A stretch of 45,831 nucleotides of DNA from contig DCVO01000141.1 of assembly GCA_002327405.1 (NCBI GenBank), positions 1-45,831 on the forward strand, given 5' to 3'. Positions within the stretch are counted from its first letter, which is position 1. Each line of letters begins with the position of its first letter. The DNA comes from Thiobacillus sp. UBA2186 (GTDB taxonomy: Bacteria; Pseudomonadota; Gammaproteobacteria; Burkholderiales; Thiobacillaceae). This document shows positions 9,701-17,941 of this stretch, piece after piece. Position numbers and translations under genes: made by a program. The notes under the pieces were generated by a model. It did not search any database, was not told the origin of the DNA, and worked only from the letters and a program-made list of their open reading frames with translations.

Positions 9701-9853
9701 GGCGTCACCTGTTCGGCAACCGGCGCCAGCATGGCCTATTTGCAAGGGAAATGGGCACCCGGCACGAACTGGGACAACGATCCCAAGGTACGCGCCACCT
9801 TCGGCGTCTACAAAAACACGAACGAATTCATCTATCTGCGGGAAATGTATTGA
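6770..9853 (+). CDS. mshQ: MshQ-like large secreted protein with DUF11 and DUF6701-type regions
   Basis: 1027 residues from ATG 6770. An alternative start, ATG 6683, overlaps the mshP stop as ATGA and would add 29 residues. A signal peptide is clear (RRFALLGAFALALLGAGG, cleavage after AHA). The mature part starts with CSANFEDGYLNEYFF, a lectin/laminin-G-like opening. Around residues 215-325 there is a DUF11-like repeat (VANPGKQSISSVAVTDLLPAGL ... IGTMAKDASATLTI). The rest is the long Cys-poor, Gly/Thr-rich region characteristic of MshQ (DUF6701). It is probably surface-exposed and pilus-associated. Its exact role is unknown. Confidence 0.8.
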   Translation: MNPEKRLPTLLSSRANVLRGLWRRFALLGAFALALLGAGGTAHAACSANFEDGYLNEYFFGTTTNFLEVFVPNNTQITSTDWSTWYVRVYTSAGSYTTYPMSGATACDFGSKTYLTYDAPAGLPGTGGAVNAVLYDGSGNEIDYLKFDNSSPVPVHTAAQCTYGAGHDNDLVVSKYGNKDVARFPDGTGDWSLSSETGANTSYTKCTSNDPSIAKVVSASSIAVAASASFTITVANPGKQSISSVAVTDLLPAGLVYESHTASVGTYDSGTGIWTIGTMAKDASATLTIYFHGSAVGEYTNTATLSFTDITYTASDSAIANIVPAVDHIRIEHSGSGVTCSPSSITIKACSDAACTSLYTGGVTGNLTWAGAPGGSVAFATGGTGQTTVYLSVLTPQTVTLGTNSVSPAPSGTSPQCYVGASANCSHTFADTGFIFSPIPTQTAGVASGSLTLQAVRKAGNSPTCTGVFNGNRTIDLASQCIDPTTCAGQQVTINATAISNNPASGISSYTPVTLNFIANSTATYTLGYPDVGAMNLTARYDLGGGNYITGTSNTFVVKPYGFAVSGIQRTADSFANPAASDATGTAFIKAGASFTASVTALAYNALGNTVAPNYGRETVPEGVLLTPTLAAGLGLANNPALTNGTIAGTEFGSGGMVGTDANGIATVTNLAWNEVGIITLTPSVADADYLGAGDTTGTASVNVGRFYPDHFALSAGSIANRTDISPACAPASAFTYMDEPFQANFTLTAKGPAPGNVTLQNYVSSGVAANNFAKLATGAPAPAGFGLAFLDGTTDLGTRMDSSLGISGTWSAGVLSATATLGFTRGTAPDGPYSALKVGIAPVDSDGVALSVFDMDVTAPAGNEHAQVGETQIRFGRLRLNNAHGSELLDLPIPISVQYWNGTQFATNTEDSCTSLASSSIGLGNYTGNLASGETGISPATISFASGIGTMRLTAPGNNNSGSVDVCVDLGPDPVGGVTCSATGASMAYLQGKWAPGTNWDNDPKVRATFGVYKNTNEFIYLREMY

Positions 9854-9938
9854 TGCCCGGCCGTTTTCTGCAAAAAGACGTGAATGGCCAAAAAGTGACA
9901 ATTAGCGGCACAAAAGAACCATTTCCCTTTAAAATCAA

Positions 9939-9967
9939 TTGACAGCAACATTTTATTGAATTAGTTT
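9939..9967 (+). promoter_or_regulatory. Possible sigma70 promoter before mshI
   Basis: A consensus -35 box TTGACA (9939-9944) is followed at 17 nt by TAGTTT (9962-9967), a weak -10. It lies in a 141-bp AT-rich gap between mshQ and mshI, where the second msh block begins, so a promoter is plausible there. Confidence 0.35.
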
Positions 9968-9994
9968 CAAAAAAAACTTATAAAGACTGCGGGC

Positions 9995-10939
9995 ATGGGG
10001 TTATTCAGCAGGGCAAAAAAATCCGATGGATGGATGGCGATTTCGCTTCTGGGCGACGCGGTATGCGCCGCGCACGTGCGGCGCGGCTCGTCCATTGCGC
10101 CGACAGTCACGCTGGCGACCTGCCAGTTGACCGCGGGCGATTCCCTCGATACTGCGCTGGAAAAGCTGGCCCGCGAAAGCCACGCAGACCGCCATCAGTG
10201 CACCACCCTGCTGAACCCGCGCGAATACCAGATCCTCTCGGTCGACTCGCCCAGCGTGCCGCCGGCCGAAATGAAAACCGCGATCCGCTGGCGGCTGAAA
10301 GATCTGCTCGACTACCACGTCGACGATGCGACCATCGACGTGCTCGACATCCCCCAGGAAAAAAATGCGCCGCCCCGCAGCCACGCCATGTACGCCATCG
10401 CGGCCCCTTCCGCCACCATCGAACAGCGCCAGGCCATGTTCGGACAGGCAAAGATTCCGCTCAGCGTGATCGACATCCCGGAAATGGCCCAGCGCAACAT
10501 GGCCGCCCTGGTGGAGCCTGAAGGACGCGGCATCGCCATGCTGTCCTTCGATGCCGAGGGCGGACTGCTCACTTTCAGCGCCGGCGGCGAGCTGTATCTT
10601 GCGCGCCGCATCGATGTGCCGCTTGCGGGCCAATCCGGCGACGAACGGAGAAATGCCGCCTTCGACAAGATCACGCTCGAACTGCAGCGCTCGCTCGACC
10701 ACTTCGACCGCCAGTACCACTTCATCACCCTGTCCAAGCTCGTGCTGGCGCCACTGGGCCCGGACGGCGACGGACTCAAGGAACACCTGGCGGAAAACCT
10801 GTACACCCCGGTGGAGGCACTCGACCTCGACGGCGTGCTCGACCTTTCGGCAACACCCGCGCTGAAACAGCCGGAGCTGCAGCAGCGCTACTTTCTCACC
10901 CTCGGCGCCGCCCTGCGCCTCGAGGAGAAAGTGCTATGA
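9995..10939 (+). CDS. mshI: MSHA biogenesis protein MshI (PilM-like)
   Basis: 314 residues. Actin-like fold protein of the PilM family that sits at the cytoplasmic face and binds the PilN-like partner. Features: N-terminal GLFSRAKKSDGWMAISLLGDAVCAAHVRRG and the central VPPAEMKTAIRWRLKDLLDYHVDDA, the standard MshI motif. It overlaps the next gene by 4 nt (ATGA). It starts the second msh block after an AT-rich gap. Confidence 0.85.
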   Translation: MGLFSRAKKSDGWMAISLLGDAVCAAHVRRGSSIAPTVTLATCQLTAGDSLDTALEKLARESHADRHQCTTLLNPREYQILSVDSPSVPPAEMKTAIRWRLKDLLDYHVDDATIDVLDIPQEKNAPPRSHAMYAIAAPSATIEQRQAMFGQAKIPLSVIDIPEMAQRNMAALVEPEGRGIAMLSFDAEGGLLTFSAGGELYLARRIDVPLAGQSGDERRNAAFDKITLELQRSLDHFDRQYHFITLSKLVLAPLGPDGDGLKEHLAENLYTPVEALDLDGVLDLSATPALKQPELQQRYFLTLGAALRLEEKVL

Positions 10940-11568
10940 GCCAGCAGATCAACCTCTACAACCCGCTGCTGCTCAAACAGCAGAAGCTGTTCTCGTTCAA
11001 CACCATGGCGCAGGCGCTCGGCCTGATCCTGCTCGGTTCGCTGCTGTTTTACGCCTACGCCTGGTACAACGCCGCCTCCCTGGAAAACCAGAGCGAAGAA
11101 GCCAGGCGTCTGTTCACCGCCACCCTGGCGCAACTCGAACAGGTCAAGGCAAGATCGGGCGCACACGCGCCCAGCAAGCTGCTGGAGGAGGAGGTCGCGC
11201 GCATGGAAGCGCAGCTGGGCGCGCGCCAAAGCGTGGTCACGCTGCTCGAACGCGGCGAACTCGGCAACAAGCAGGGGTTCTCCGAATATTTCCGGGCGCT
11301 CTCGCGGCAGACGACCGACGGCGTGTGGCTGACGGCCTTCGAGATTTCGGGCACGGGCGACATGGCGATCAGCGGCCGCACGCTCAAGCCCGAACTGGTG
11401 CCGGTTTTCATCAGCCATCTCAAGCGGGAAAGCGCGATGGCGGGCAAGAATTTCGCCACGCTTGAAATGCGCCTGCCGGCTTCCGCGCCCTCTGCCGACG
11501 GCAAGCCCGCGCACCCCCCCTACATCGAATTCAGCCTGCACAATGCAGAAGCGGGGGCGACCCGATGA
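10936..11568 (+). CDS. PilN-like protein (MshI2)
   Basis: 210 residues. Starts MSQQINLYNPLLLKQQKLFS, the cytoplasmic INLY motif that PilN-type proteins use to dock on PilM. It has one membrane helix (residues 24-44, MAQALGLILLGSLLFYAYAWY), then a coiled-coil and a C-terminal ferredoxin-like domain (DGVWLTAFEISGTGDMAISGRTLKPELVPVF). Joined by ATGA overlaps to mshI upstream and to mshJ downstream. Confidence 0.83.
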   Translation: MSQQINLYNPLLLKQQKLFSFNTMAQALGLILLGSLLFYAYAWYNAASLENQSEEARRLFTATLAQLEQVKARSGAHAPSKLLEEEVARMEAQLGARQSVVTLLERGELGNKQGFSEYFRALSRQTTDGVWLTAFEISGTGDMAISGRTLKPELVPVFISHLKRESAMAGKNFATLEMRLPASAPSADGKPAHPPYIEFSLHNAEAGATR

Positions 11569-12272
11569 CGCAGATCGGGCAAAAATGGCAAAACCTGGCC
11601 GATCGCGTCGACGCCATGAGCCTGCGCGAACGCGCGCTCATCTTCCTCGCCGCCGTGCTGGTGCTGATCACCCTCGTGAATACGCTGCTCATCGATCCTC
11701 TGCTGAAACGCCAGAGCGCGCTCTCCAGGCAGATCGTCCAGACCCAGACCCAGACCCAGGCCTTGCAGTCGCAGATCCAGGCGCTGGCGACGGCGAACAA
11801 CGCCGATCCTGACGAAGCGCTGCGCGCGCGCCTGCAGCAATTGCAGCAGGACCTCGCTTCGGCGGACACCGCCCTGCTCGATTTCCAGAACGGCCTGGTG
11901 CCGCCGCAGCAAATGCCGGCCATGCTGGAAGATATCCTGCTGCGCAATCGCGCGCTGCGCCTGGTATCGCTGAAAACCCTGCCGACGCAGAACCTCGCCG
12001 CCGCCGTCGAGGAAGCCGTCGCGCAAGCTGCCGACGGCGAAACCCCGCCCTCCCGGCCGGCCGCACCCCAGGCGGGCGTATACCGGCATGGCGTGGAAAT
12101 CACGCTGCAAGGCAGCTACGCAGACCTGTTGCGCTACCTGGCCGCGATGGAATCCTCGCCGTACCGCATGTTCTGGGGCAAGGCCGCGCTCAAGGCGGAC
12201 ACCTACCCCAAGGCGACGCTCACCCTGACCCTGTACACCTTGAGCCTGGACAAGGCATGGCTGGCGATATGA
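11565..12272 (+). CDS. mshJ: MSHA biogenesis protein MshJ (PilO-like)
   Basis: 235 residues. A short cytoplasmic tail precedes one membrane helix (ALIFLAAVLVLITLVNTLLI), a Gln-rich coiled-coil (residues 45-115, including four TQ repeats) and a PilO-like domain ending GSYADLLRYLAAMESSPYRMFW. It probably dimerises with the PilN-like protein in the periplasm. It starts inside the end of the preceding gene. Confidence 0.85.
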   Translation: MTQIGQKWQNLADRVDAMSLRERALIFLAAVLVLITLVNTLLIDPLLKRQSALSRQIVQTQTQTQALQSQIQALATANNADPDEALRARLQQLQQDLASADTALLDFQNGLVPPQQMPAMLEDILLRNRALRLVSLKTLPTQNLAAAVEEAVAQAADGETPPSRPAAPQAGVYRHGVEITLQGSYADLLRYLAAMESSPYRMFWGKAALKADTYPKATLTLTLYTLSLDKAWLAI

Positions 12273-12299
12273 TTACGATTATGCAAAAGGCGGCAACTG

Positions 12300-12411
12300 A
12301 ACCACGGGGGACACGGGGAGAGCCAAGGACTTTGGAACTCAAACTCCCAGCCCCGTCAGGTGTCGGGGCCGAACCGCGCAACACATTGCCTTCCCCGTGT
12401 TCCCCGTGGTT
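12300..12411. repeat. Inverted-repeat element 3, abutting mshK
   Basis: Left arm 12300-12320 and right arm 12391-12411 have two CACGGGGNN-type units each. Between them is a smaller stem-loop around 12351-12369 (CCCCG ... CGGGG). The reading frame of mshK is open through the whole element, and the best mshK start lies in the last bases of the right arm. The outer GTTTTG motif (12416-12421) is inside the mshK signal-peptide coding region. Confidence 0.7.
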
Positions 12412-12757
12412 GAAAGTTTTGCTTTTGAATTTCTGCATTTTGTCGGTTTCGCCGGCCTTGGCAGCCGAGACGCTGCGCGACCCCACGCGCCCGCCATCGG
12501 CGCTGTACGCACCCGATGGCTGGACCGAAATCGAGACCGGCCCGATGCTGCAATCCGTGCGCGTTTCCCAAGGCCGGTATACTGCGGTCATCAGCGGCGA
12601 AACCGTCAGGGTCGGCAGCAAGTTCGGCGATGCCCGGGTGGTCAGAATCAGGGAAACCGAAGTGGTGCTGAAAACCGGAGACAGCTTGCAGACATTGAAG
12701 CTTTTCCCCGATGTGGAGAAACGCCCCGCCGCGAAAAACAAGCGCAGCAAGCGCTGA
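12410..12757 (+). CDS. mshK: MSHA biogenesis protein MshK
   Basis: 115 residues if translated from TTG 12410, which gives a clean signal peptide (KVLLLNFCILSVSPALAA, then ETLRDPTRPP). The DPTRPP motif after cleavage and the following SVRVSQGRYTAVISGETVRVGSKFGDARVV region resemble PilP/MshK-type periplasmic proteins. In-frame ATGs at 12257, 12269 and 12281 would instead translate the repeat element as a 40-50 residue extension ahead of the signal peptide, which seems unlikely to be exported well. The insertion may therefore have replaced the native start. Followed 27 nt later by mshL, its probable partner. Confidence 0.72.
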   Translation: MKVLLLNFCILSVSPALAAETLRDPTRPPSALYAPDGWTEIETGPMLQSVRVSQGRYTAVISGETVRVGSKFGDARVVRIRETEVVLKTGDSLQTLKLFPDVEKRPAAKNKRSKR

Positions 12758-12784
12758 CTGCGGCAGCGAAAAGGAAAACGAGTC

Positions 12785-14527
12785 ATGCGAGAACAAAGAT
12801 TCTTCTGCCAACTGCGCACAGCCAGCCCGGCCTTGATCGGGCTGGTCGCCTTGACCCTGGCCGGCTGCGCGGAACTGGACACGAAGAAGGACACCGCCGC
12901 ACGCGACCAGATCAACAGCGAGCTTGCCAAGGCCGCGGAAAGCAAGGCCAAGCCGGTGCAGCCGGCCGCGGTCGATGCCGCCCTGCTGCCGCCGCTCAAG
13001 GTCGACATGCCCAAGGCCAGGAAGGTGCTGGAGGAGCGCTTCGACCTGTCGATCAACAACGCGCCGGCCAGCCAGGTGTTCATGAGCATCGTTTCCGGCA
13101 CGCGCTACAGCATGCTGGTGCACCCCGACGTGCGCGGCGCCATCTCGGTCAACCTCAAGGACGTCACCGTATTCGAGGCGCTGGACGCGATCCGCGAACT
13201 GTATGGCTACAATTACAAGGTGGACGGCACCCGCATCTTCATCCACCCCCTGACCATGCAGTCCAGGGTATTCCAGGTCAACTACCTGAGCGCCAACCGC
13301 AAGGGCACCTCCGACGTGCGCGTGGTATCCGGATCGGTGAGCGATGCGCCCATCGGCACGCAGCCGGGCACCGGATTGGCGCCCACCACCACCCAGGGCG
13401 GACAGTCGCAGGCGATCCAGAGCACGCGCATTTCGACTTCCTCGGAAGCCAATTTCTGGAACGAACTGGCCACCGCGGTGCGCACCATCGTCGGTACCGA
13501 AGACGGCCGCAGCGTGGTGGTGAGCCCGCAATCGGGCGTCATCGTGGTGCGCGCCCTGCCCAACGAATTGCGCGCGCTGGAAAACTACCTCAAGGCGACC
13601 CAACTGTCGGTGGACCGCCAGGTGATCCTGGAAGCCAAGATCATCGAAGTGGAACTGAACAACAACTTCCAGGCAGGCATCAACTGGGCGATATTCAACC
13701 ACGGCCAGCATCGCTTCTCGGTGGGAGCGGACGCCGCCAGCTTTACCGTGCCTGGCGGCAGTACGACTACCGGGAGCACGCTCGACAGCGTGCTCGGCAC
13801 AAATCTAACGAACACCTCCGAGGGTCTGTTTGGTTCGAGCCAAGCCGGAGGAATTTTCAACATCGCCGCCCAGGCCAGCAATTTCGCCGCGCTGATCCGT
13901 TTTCTTGAAACCCAGGGCGGCGTGCAGGTGCTGTCCAGCCCGCGCATCGCCACGCTCAACAACCAGAAGGCGGTGCTGAAAGTCGGCACCGACGACTTCT
14001 TCGTCACCAACATCAGCAGCACCACGACCACGGGCACCGCCACCACCACCACGCCCAACGTGACCCTGCAGCCCTTCTTCTCCGGCATCGTGCTCGACGT
14101 GACGCCGCAGATCGACGAGAACGACAACATCACCCTGCACATCCATCCCTCGATCAGCGACGTCAAATCCAAGACCAGCGAAATCGACCTCGGTGACGTG
14201 GGTATTCTGAAATTGCCGCTCGCCTCCAGCACGGTGAGCGAAACCGACAGCATCGTGCGCGCGCGCGACGGCCAGGTGGTGGCCATCGGCGGCCTGATGA
14301 AATCGGCTTCGGCAAATGACAAGTCCCAGGTGCCGGCGGCGGGCGAAATCCCTCTCATCGGCAACCTGTTCAAGCAAACCAGCCGTTCCAGCGTGAAGAA
14401 GGAATTGGTGATCCTGCTCAAGCCGACCATCGTGAGAAACGGCGACTGGAGCCAGGACATCCTGCAAGCCCAGGAGCGCATCCAGGGCATGCAGCGCAGC
14501 GAAGGCGGCACCGCATCGATCCGATAG
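12785..14527 (+). CDS. mshL: MSHA outer-membrane secretin MshL
   Basis: 580 residues. Lipoprotein signal with lipobox LAGC (Cys28). An N-terminal STN/secretin-N region is seen (LSINNAPASQVFMSIVSG, then VSVNLKDVTVFEALDAIRELYGYNYKVDG). The C-terminal secretin domain contains VLSSPRIATLNNQKAVLKVG and VDVTPQIDENDNITLHIHPSISDV-type motifs, ending with GEIPLIGNLFKQT, the classic secretin signature. It forms the outer-membrane pore for the pilus. A Ser/Thr-rich insert (SSTTTTGTATTTT) sits before the gate region. AAGGA lies upstream of ATG 12785. Confidence 0.92.
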   Translation: MREQRFFCQLRTASPALIGLVALTLAGCAELDTKKDTAARDQINSELAKAAESKAKPVQPAAVDAALLPPLKVDMPKARKVLEERFDLSINNAPASQVFMSIVSGTRYSMLVHPDVRGAISVNLKDVTVFEALDAIRELYGYNYKVDGTRIFIHPLTMQSRVFQVNYLSANRKGTSDVRVVSGSVSDAPIGTQPGTGLAPTTTQGGQSQAIQSTRISTSSEANFWNELATAVRTIVGTEDGRSVVVSPQSGVIVVRALPNELRALENYLKATQLSVDRQVILEAKIIEVELNNNFQAGINWAIFNHGQHRFSVGADAASFTVPGGSTTTGSTLDSVLGTNLTNTSEGLFGSSQAGGIFNIAAQASNFAALIRFLETQGGVQVLSSPRIATLNNQKAVLKVGTDDFFVTNISSTTTTGTATTTTPNVTLQPFFSGIVLDVTPQIDENDNITLHIHPSISDVKSKTSEIDLGDVGILKLPLASSTVSETDSIVRARDGQVVAIGGLMKSASANDKSQVPAAGEIPLIGNLFKQTSRSSVKKELVILLKPTIVRNGDWSQDILQAQERIQGMQRSEGGTASIR

Positions 14528-14549
14528 CCGTCATGGAGAAGGCGCGGCC

Positions 14550-15464
14550 ATGTATCTAGCCCATTTCGGCCTGCGCGAACTGCCGTTTTCCATCACCCCC
14601 GACACCAGCTTCTTCTTTTCCAACGCCGATCACCAGGAAGCCCTCAACACCCTGCTGATCGCCGTCAGGAACGGCGAAGGCTTCATCAAGATCACCGGCG
14701 AGGTGGGCACCGGCAAGACCCTGCTGTGCCGCAAGTTTCTGTCGAGCATCAATCGCGGCGCGCCCGAGGGCCAAGGCCGTTTCGTCACCGCCTACATCCC
14801 CAACCCTTATCTCGAGCCGCGCACCCTGCTGCTGGCGCTGGCCGAGGAAATCGGCATCGAACTGGAAAGGGACGCCGACCAGTACCATTTGCTCAAGTCG
14901 CTCACGCTCGCGCTGCTCGATTTCGCGCGCGCCGGCAGGCGCGTGGTGCTCTGCCTGGACGAGGCGCAGGCGATGCCGCTGGAAAGCCTGGAGGCGATCC
15001 GCCTGCTCTCCAACCTGGAAACGGAAAAACGCAAGCTGCTGCAGATCATCCTGTTCGGCCAGCCCGAGCTCAACCATAAACTGCAGCAGGATTCGATACG
15101 CCAGTTGAACCAGCGCATCATGTTCCACTATCACCTGGGACCGCTTGACCGCGACGACCTGGAGTTCTATCTCGCGCACCGCCTCAACGTGGCGAGATTT
15201 GCAGGCGAGCGGCTGTTCAGCAGGGCTGCGGTGAAACAGCTGCATGCTTCCAGCGGCGGCGTCCCCAGGCTGGTGAACATCCTCGCGCACAAGGCCCTGA
15301 TGCTGGCCTACGGCGAAGGCAGGCAGCGGGTAGAAGGACGGCATGTGCGCGCTGCCGCCAAGGATACGGAAGCCGCCAGAAAAAGCCCGTGGCGCTGGTG
15401 GGCGGTGGCGGCTTCCCTGTTGATCGTTGCCGGTGCCGGACTGGGGTGGATGAGTTTGCGATGA
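14550..15464 (+). CDS. mshM: MSHA biogenesis ATPase MshM (ExeA-like)
   Basis: 304 residues. AAA ATPase of the ExeA/GspA type: Walker A GEVGTGKT at residues 50-57, Walker B VVLCLDEAQAM around 130-140, sensor region LQIILFGQPELNHKL. A C-terminal membrane helix (WWAVAASLLIVAGAGLGW) anchors it with the ATPase in the cytoplasm. ExeA relatives help secretin assembly. Good GGAG site before ATG 14550; ends in an ATGA overlap with mshN. Confidence 0.87.
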   Translation: MYLAHFGLRELPFSITPDTSFFFSNADHQEALNTLLIAVRNGEGFIKITGEVGTGKTLLCRKFLSSINRGAPEGQGRFVTAYIPNPYLEPRTLLLALAEEIGIELERDADQYHLLKSLTLALLDFARAGRRVVLCLDEAQAMPLESLEAIRLLSNLETEKRKLLQIILFGQPELNHKLQQDSIRQLNQRIMFHYHLGPLDRDDLEFYLAHRLNVARFAGERLFSRAAVKQLHASSGGVPRLVNILAHKALMLAYGEGRQRVEGRHVRAAAKDTEAARKSPWRWWAVAASLLIVAGAGLGWMSLR

Positions 15465-16570
15465 GCCTGATCAATCAAATGCTGCAGGATCTGGAAAAGC
15501 GCCAGCCGGGCGGCGCCAGCCGGCCGTTGTCGACGGTGCGCGCCGTGCCCAGGCACCGCAGGGTGCGCTTCTTCTGGCCTTTGCTGCTGTTGCTGGGCCT
15601 GATGGCGGCGGCGCTCGCCTGGCAGCTCTGGCAGACGTCCGCGCCTCGCCAAACCGCGCCTTTGCCCGCCGTTGCCGCCGTCCCTGCGCCAGGCGCACCG
15701 CCTGCAGCCGCGCCCGAACCGGCGCCCGAGGCCGAAGCCACGCCGCAGATTGCCGCCGAACCGGAACCGACGCAGACGGCGGAAGCGCGCTCTCCGAAAC
15801 CCGGCCCGTCCGACAACCTGCCGCTCATCGCGCCGACCCTGAAAGAATCGACCGAATTGGCCTACCTGCCGAAAGCCGCCCCGCTGCCCAAAGCGGCAGC
15901 AGTACCCTTGCGGAAGCCTGTACCTGCCGTACAGGCCACTCCCAGGGAAGCGCCGCCCAGTACGGTTACTGTCACCAAGCAGGTCAAGGAGCTCACGCCG
16001 CCGCAGCGCGCCGAAATCGAATACCGCAAGGCGCTGGCTCTCGTGCAGCAGGGGCGAATCAGCGAGGCGATCGACAACCTGACCCAGGCCGTGCAACTGG
16101 ACGCAAGCCATGGGGCGGCGCGGCAGACCCTGATCGGCCTGCTCGTGGAGGCGCGACGTTACGGCGAGGCGGAGCGCAGGCTGCAGGAAGGCCTGAATCT
16201 GGATCGCGCCCAGCCGGAACTGGCCATGACCCTGGCGCGCTTGCAGGTCGAGCGCGGCGACACCGATGCCGCCATCGCGACCCTGGAACGCACCCAGTCT
16301 TCCGCAGTCGACCGCGCCGATTACCAGGCCTTCATGGCGGCCCTGCTGCAGCGCGAAGCCCGCCATGGCGAGGCCATCGACCATTACCGCCAGGCCCTGC
16401 GCCGGGCGCCCCAAACCGCCGTCTGGCAGATGGGCCTGGGCATTTCCCTGCAGGCGGAAAACCGCTACCAGGAAGCGCGCGATGCCTTCAACCGCGCCAG
16501 GGCCGCCAATACCCTCAGCCCCGAGTTGACGGCCTTCGTGGAGCAACGCCTCAGGCAGTTGGGGCAGTAA
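15461..16570 (+). CDS. mshN: MSHA biogenesis TPR protein MshN
   Basis: 369 residues from ATG 15461 (ATGA overlap with mshM); the longer open frame upstream is not needed. MSLINQMLQDLEKRQ is the usual MshN opening. It is followed by one membrane helix (FFWPLLLLLGLMAAALAWQLW), a Pro/Ala-rich linker (residues 70-180) and about four TPR repeats (from AEIEYRKALALVQQGRISEAIDNLTQAV). It probably links inner-membrane and secretin components in the periplasm. Last gene of the msh cluster. Confidence 0.87.
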   Translation: MSLINQMLQDLEKRQPGGASRPLSTVRAVPRHRRVRFFWPLLLLLGLMAAALAWQLWQTSAPRQTAPLPAVAAVPAPGAPPAAAPEPAPEAEATPQIAAEPEPTQTAEARSPKPGPSDNLPLIAPTLKESTELAYLPKAAPLPKAAAVPLRKPVPAVQATPREAPPSTVTVTKQVKELTPPQRAEIEYRKALALVQQGRISEAIDNLTQAVQLDASHGAARQTLIGLLVEARRYGEAERRLQEGLNLDRAQPELAMTLARLQVERGDTDAAIATLERTQSSAVDRADYQAFMAALLQREARHGEAIDHYRQALRRAPQTAVWQMGLGISLQAENRYQEARDAFNRARAANTLSPELTAFVEQRLRQLGQ

Positions 16571-16580
16571 AAACCCCTTT

Positions 16581-16736
16581 TAACCACGGGGGACACGGGG
16601 GACACGGGGAATGCCTATCAATAGAAAGAACGCTTTACCCCACAGGACGCGGAGCTTTTAAGTCGCTTCCCTTCTGCATACCCCGCAGTCAATTCTGTTT
16701 TTGTTTTCCCCGTGCTCCCCGTGTCCCCCGTGGTTA
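16581..16736. repeat. Inverted-repeat element 4 (CACGGGGNN type)
   Basis: Left arm 16581-16610 contains three 9-nt units; right arm 16706-16736 is nearly its reverse complement. The 95-bp core has no open frame. A GTTTTC motif follows the right arm at 16742-16747. Located just after the mshN stop, it could act as a large terminator-like hairpin. Confidence 0.72.
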
Positions 16737-16753
16737 TCAAGGTTTTCGTATTT

Positions 16754-16782
16754 TTCGCAAATCCCGCCTAAGGGAGTAAAAT
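16754..16782 (+). promoter_or_regulatory. Probable sigma70 promoter for the YkgJ-family gene
   Basis: TTCGCA (16754-16759) and TAAAAT (16777-16782) are spaced by 17 nt; the -10 matches consensus at five of six positions. It lies 70 bp before the start codon at 16852, between the repeat element and the gene. Confidence 0.45.
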
Positions 16783-16851
16783 AGCCGGCTCAGCAAGTTC
16801 AGCGCGTCTCGCCGGTTCCGACACCGGTCACGCCAAAGGCAGGCAAGCATC

Positions 16852-17784
16852 ATGAGCAGCGACAAAATCGACATTTCCGAATCCCCCTTCACGCCCAGCC
16901 CGGTGCTGCCGGCGAGTTTCGAAGGCGACAAGGTCATCCAGTTCCAGTGCCGCAAGGGCATCGAGTGCTGGAACGCCTGCTGTTCCAACATCGACATCAT
17001 GCTCACGCCCTACGACATCATCCGCCTGAAGAAGCGGCTGGGCATGACTTCCACCGAATTCCTGCAGAAGTACACCTATCCGTTCGAGTTCGGCCGCAAC
17101 GATGTGGCAGGCGTCAAATACAAGCCGGTCGAAGGCGGTACCGCCTGCCAGTTCATGCGCCCCGAGGGCTGCAGCGTGTACGAGGATCGCCCGACTGCCT
17201 GCCGCTACTATCCTGTCGCACTGCTCTCTCTGCGCCGCGCCGACGAGTTCACCGACCGCGCCCAGTACGCCCTGGTGCAGGAATCGCACTGCAAGGGCCA
17301 CTTCGAGCCGCGCAAGCTCACCGTCGACGAATACCGCAAGGAGCAGGGGCTGGAAGAATACGACGAGCACGGCCGCGGCTGGCGCCAACTCATCCTCAAG
17401 AAGAAATCCGCCGGCCCCACGGTGGGCAATGCCTCGCAGCGCAGCCTGCAGCTCTTCTTCATGGCCTGCTACGACGTCGACCAGTTCCGCGAATTCGTCA
17501 TGTCGCCCTCCTTCCAGGACGTCTACGACATCCCCGCCGAGGAGCAGGCCAAGTGGGCGGACGACCTCGAAATGATGAATTTCGGTTTCCAGTTGATCCG
17601 CCAGGTGCTGTTCAACGAAATGACCATCGCCATACGTCCCGACGCCATGGAGCGTCGCCTGGCCCGCAAGAAGGAGCGCGAGGCCGAGCTGGACAGGATC
17701 GTCGAAAAGCTGCCTACGGAAGAATTCGTCAAGCCCGTCCCCGAAGAAGAGAAGTACGACAAGTACAAGTTCTCGGATTCTTGA
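16852..17784 (+). CDS. YkgJ-family cysteine-cluster protein
   Basis: 310 residues. N-terminal cysteine cluster CRKGIECWNACC followed by LTPYDIIRLKKRLGMTSTEFL, then a CQF ... CSVYEDRPTACRYYP motif and a further HCKGHF. This is the pattern of the YkgJ (UPF0153) family, thought to bind Zn or an Fe-S cluster. The C-terminal third is longer than in minimal YkgJ proteins and ends in a charged tail. Substrate and reaction are unknown. It appears to be a single-gene unit with its own promoter. Confidence 0.8.
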   Translation: MSSDKIDISESPFTPSPVLPASFEGDKVIQFQCRKGIECWNACCSNIDIMLTPYDIIRLKKRLGMTSTEFLQKYTYPFEFGRNDVAGVKYKPVEGGTACQFMRPEGCSVYEDRPTACRYYPVALLSLRRADEFTDRAQYALVQESHCKGHFEPRKLTVDEYRKEQGLEEYDEHGRGWRQLILKKKSAGPTVGNASQRSLQLFFMACYDVDQFREFVMSPSFQDVYDIPAEEQAKWADDLEMMNFGFQLIRQVLFNEMTIAIRPDAMERRLARKKEREAELDRIVEKLPTEEFVKPVPEEEKYDKYKFSDS

Positions 17785-17941
17785 TGCCGGCCCGCCCCAA
17801 GATATTGGGGCGGCATATATTTTCTCCTCCCCCAGCTGCTCACCGTTCCCGTAAACACGCGGCCTTGCCGCCGACAGACGGCTTCAAGTTCGCAGCATTT
17901 CTGGCCGATGCAGTAAACCCATGCCTTTGAAGGGTTATGTC

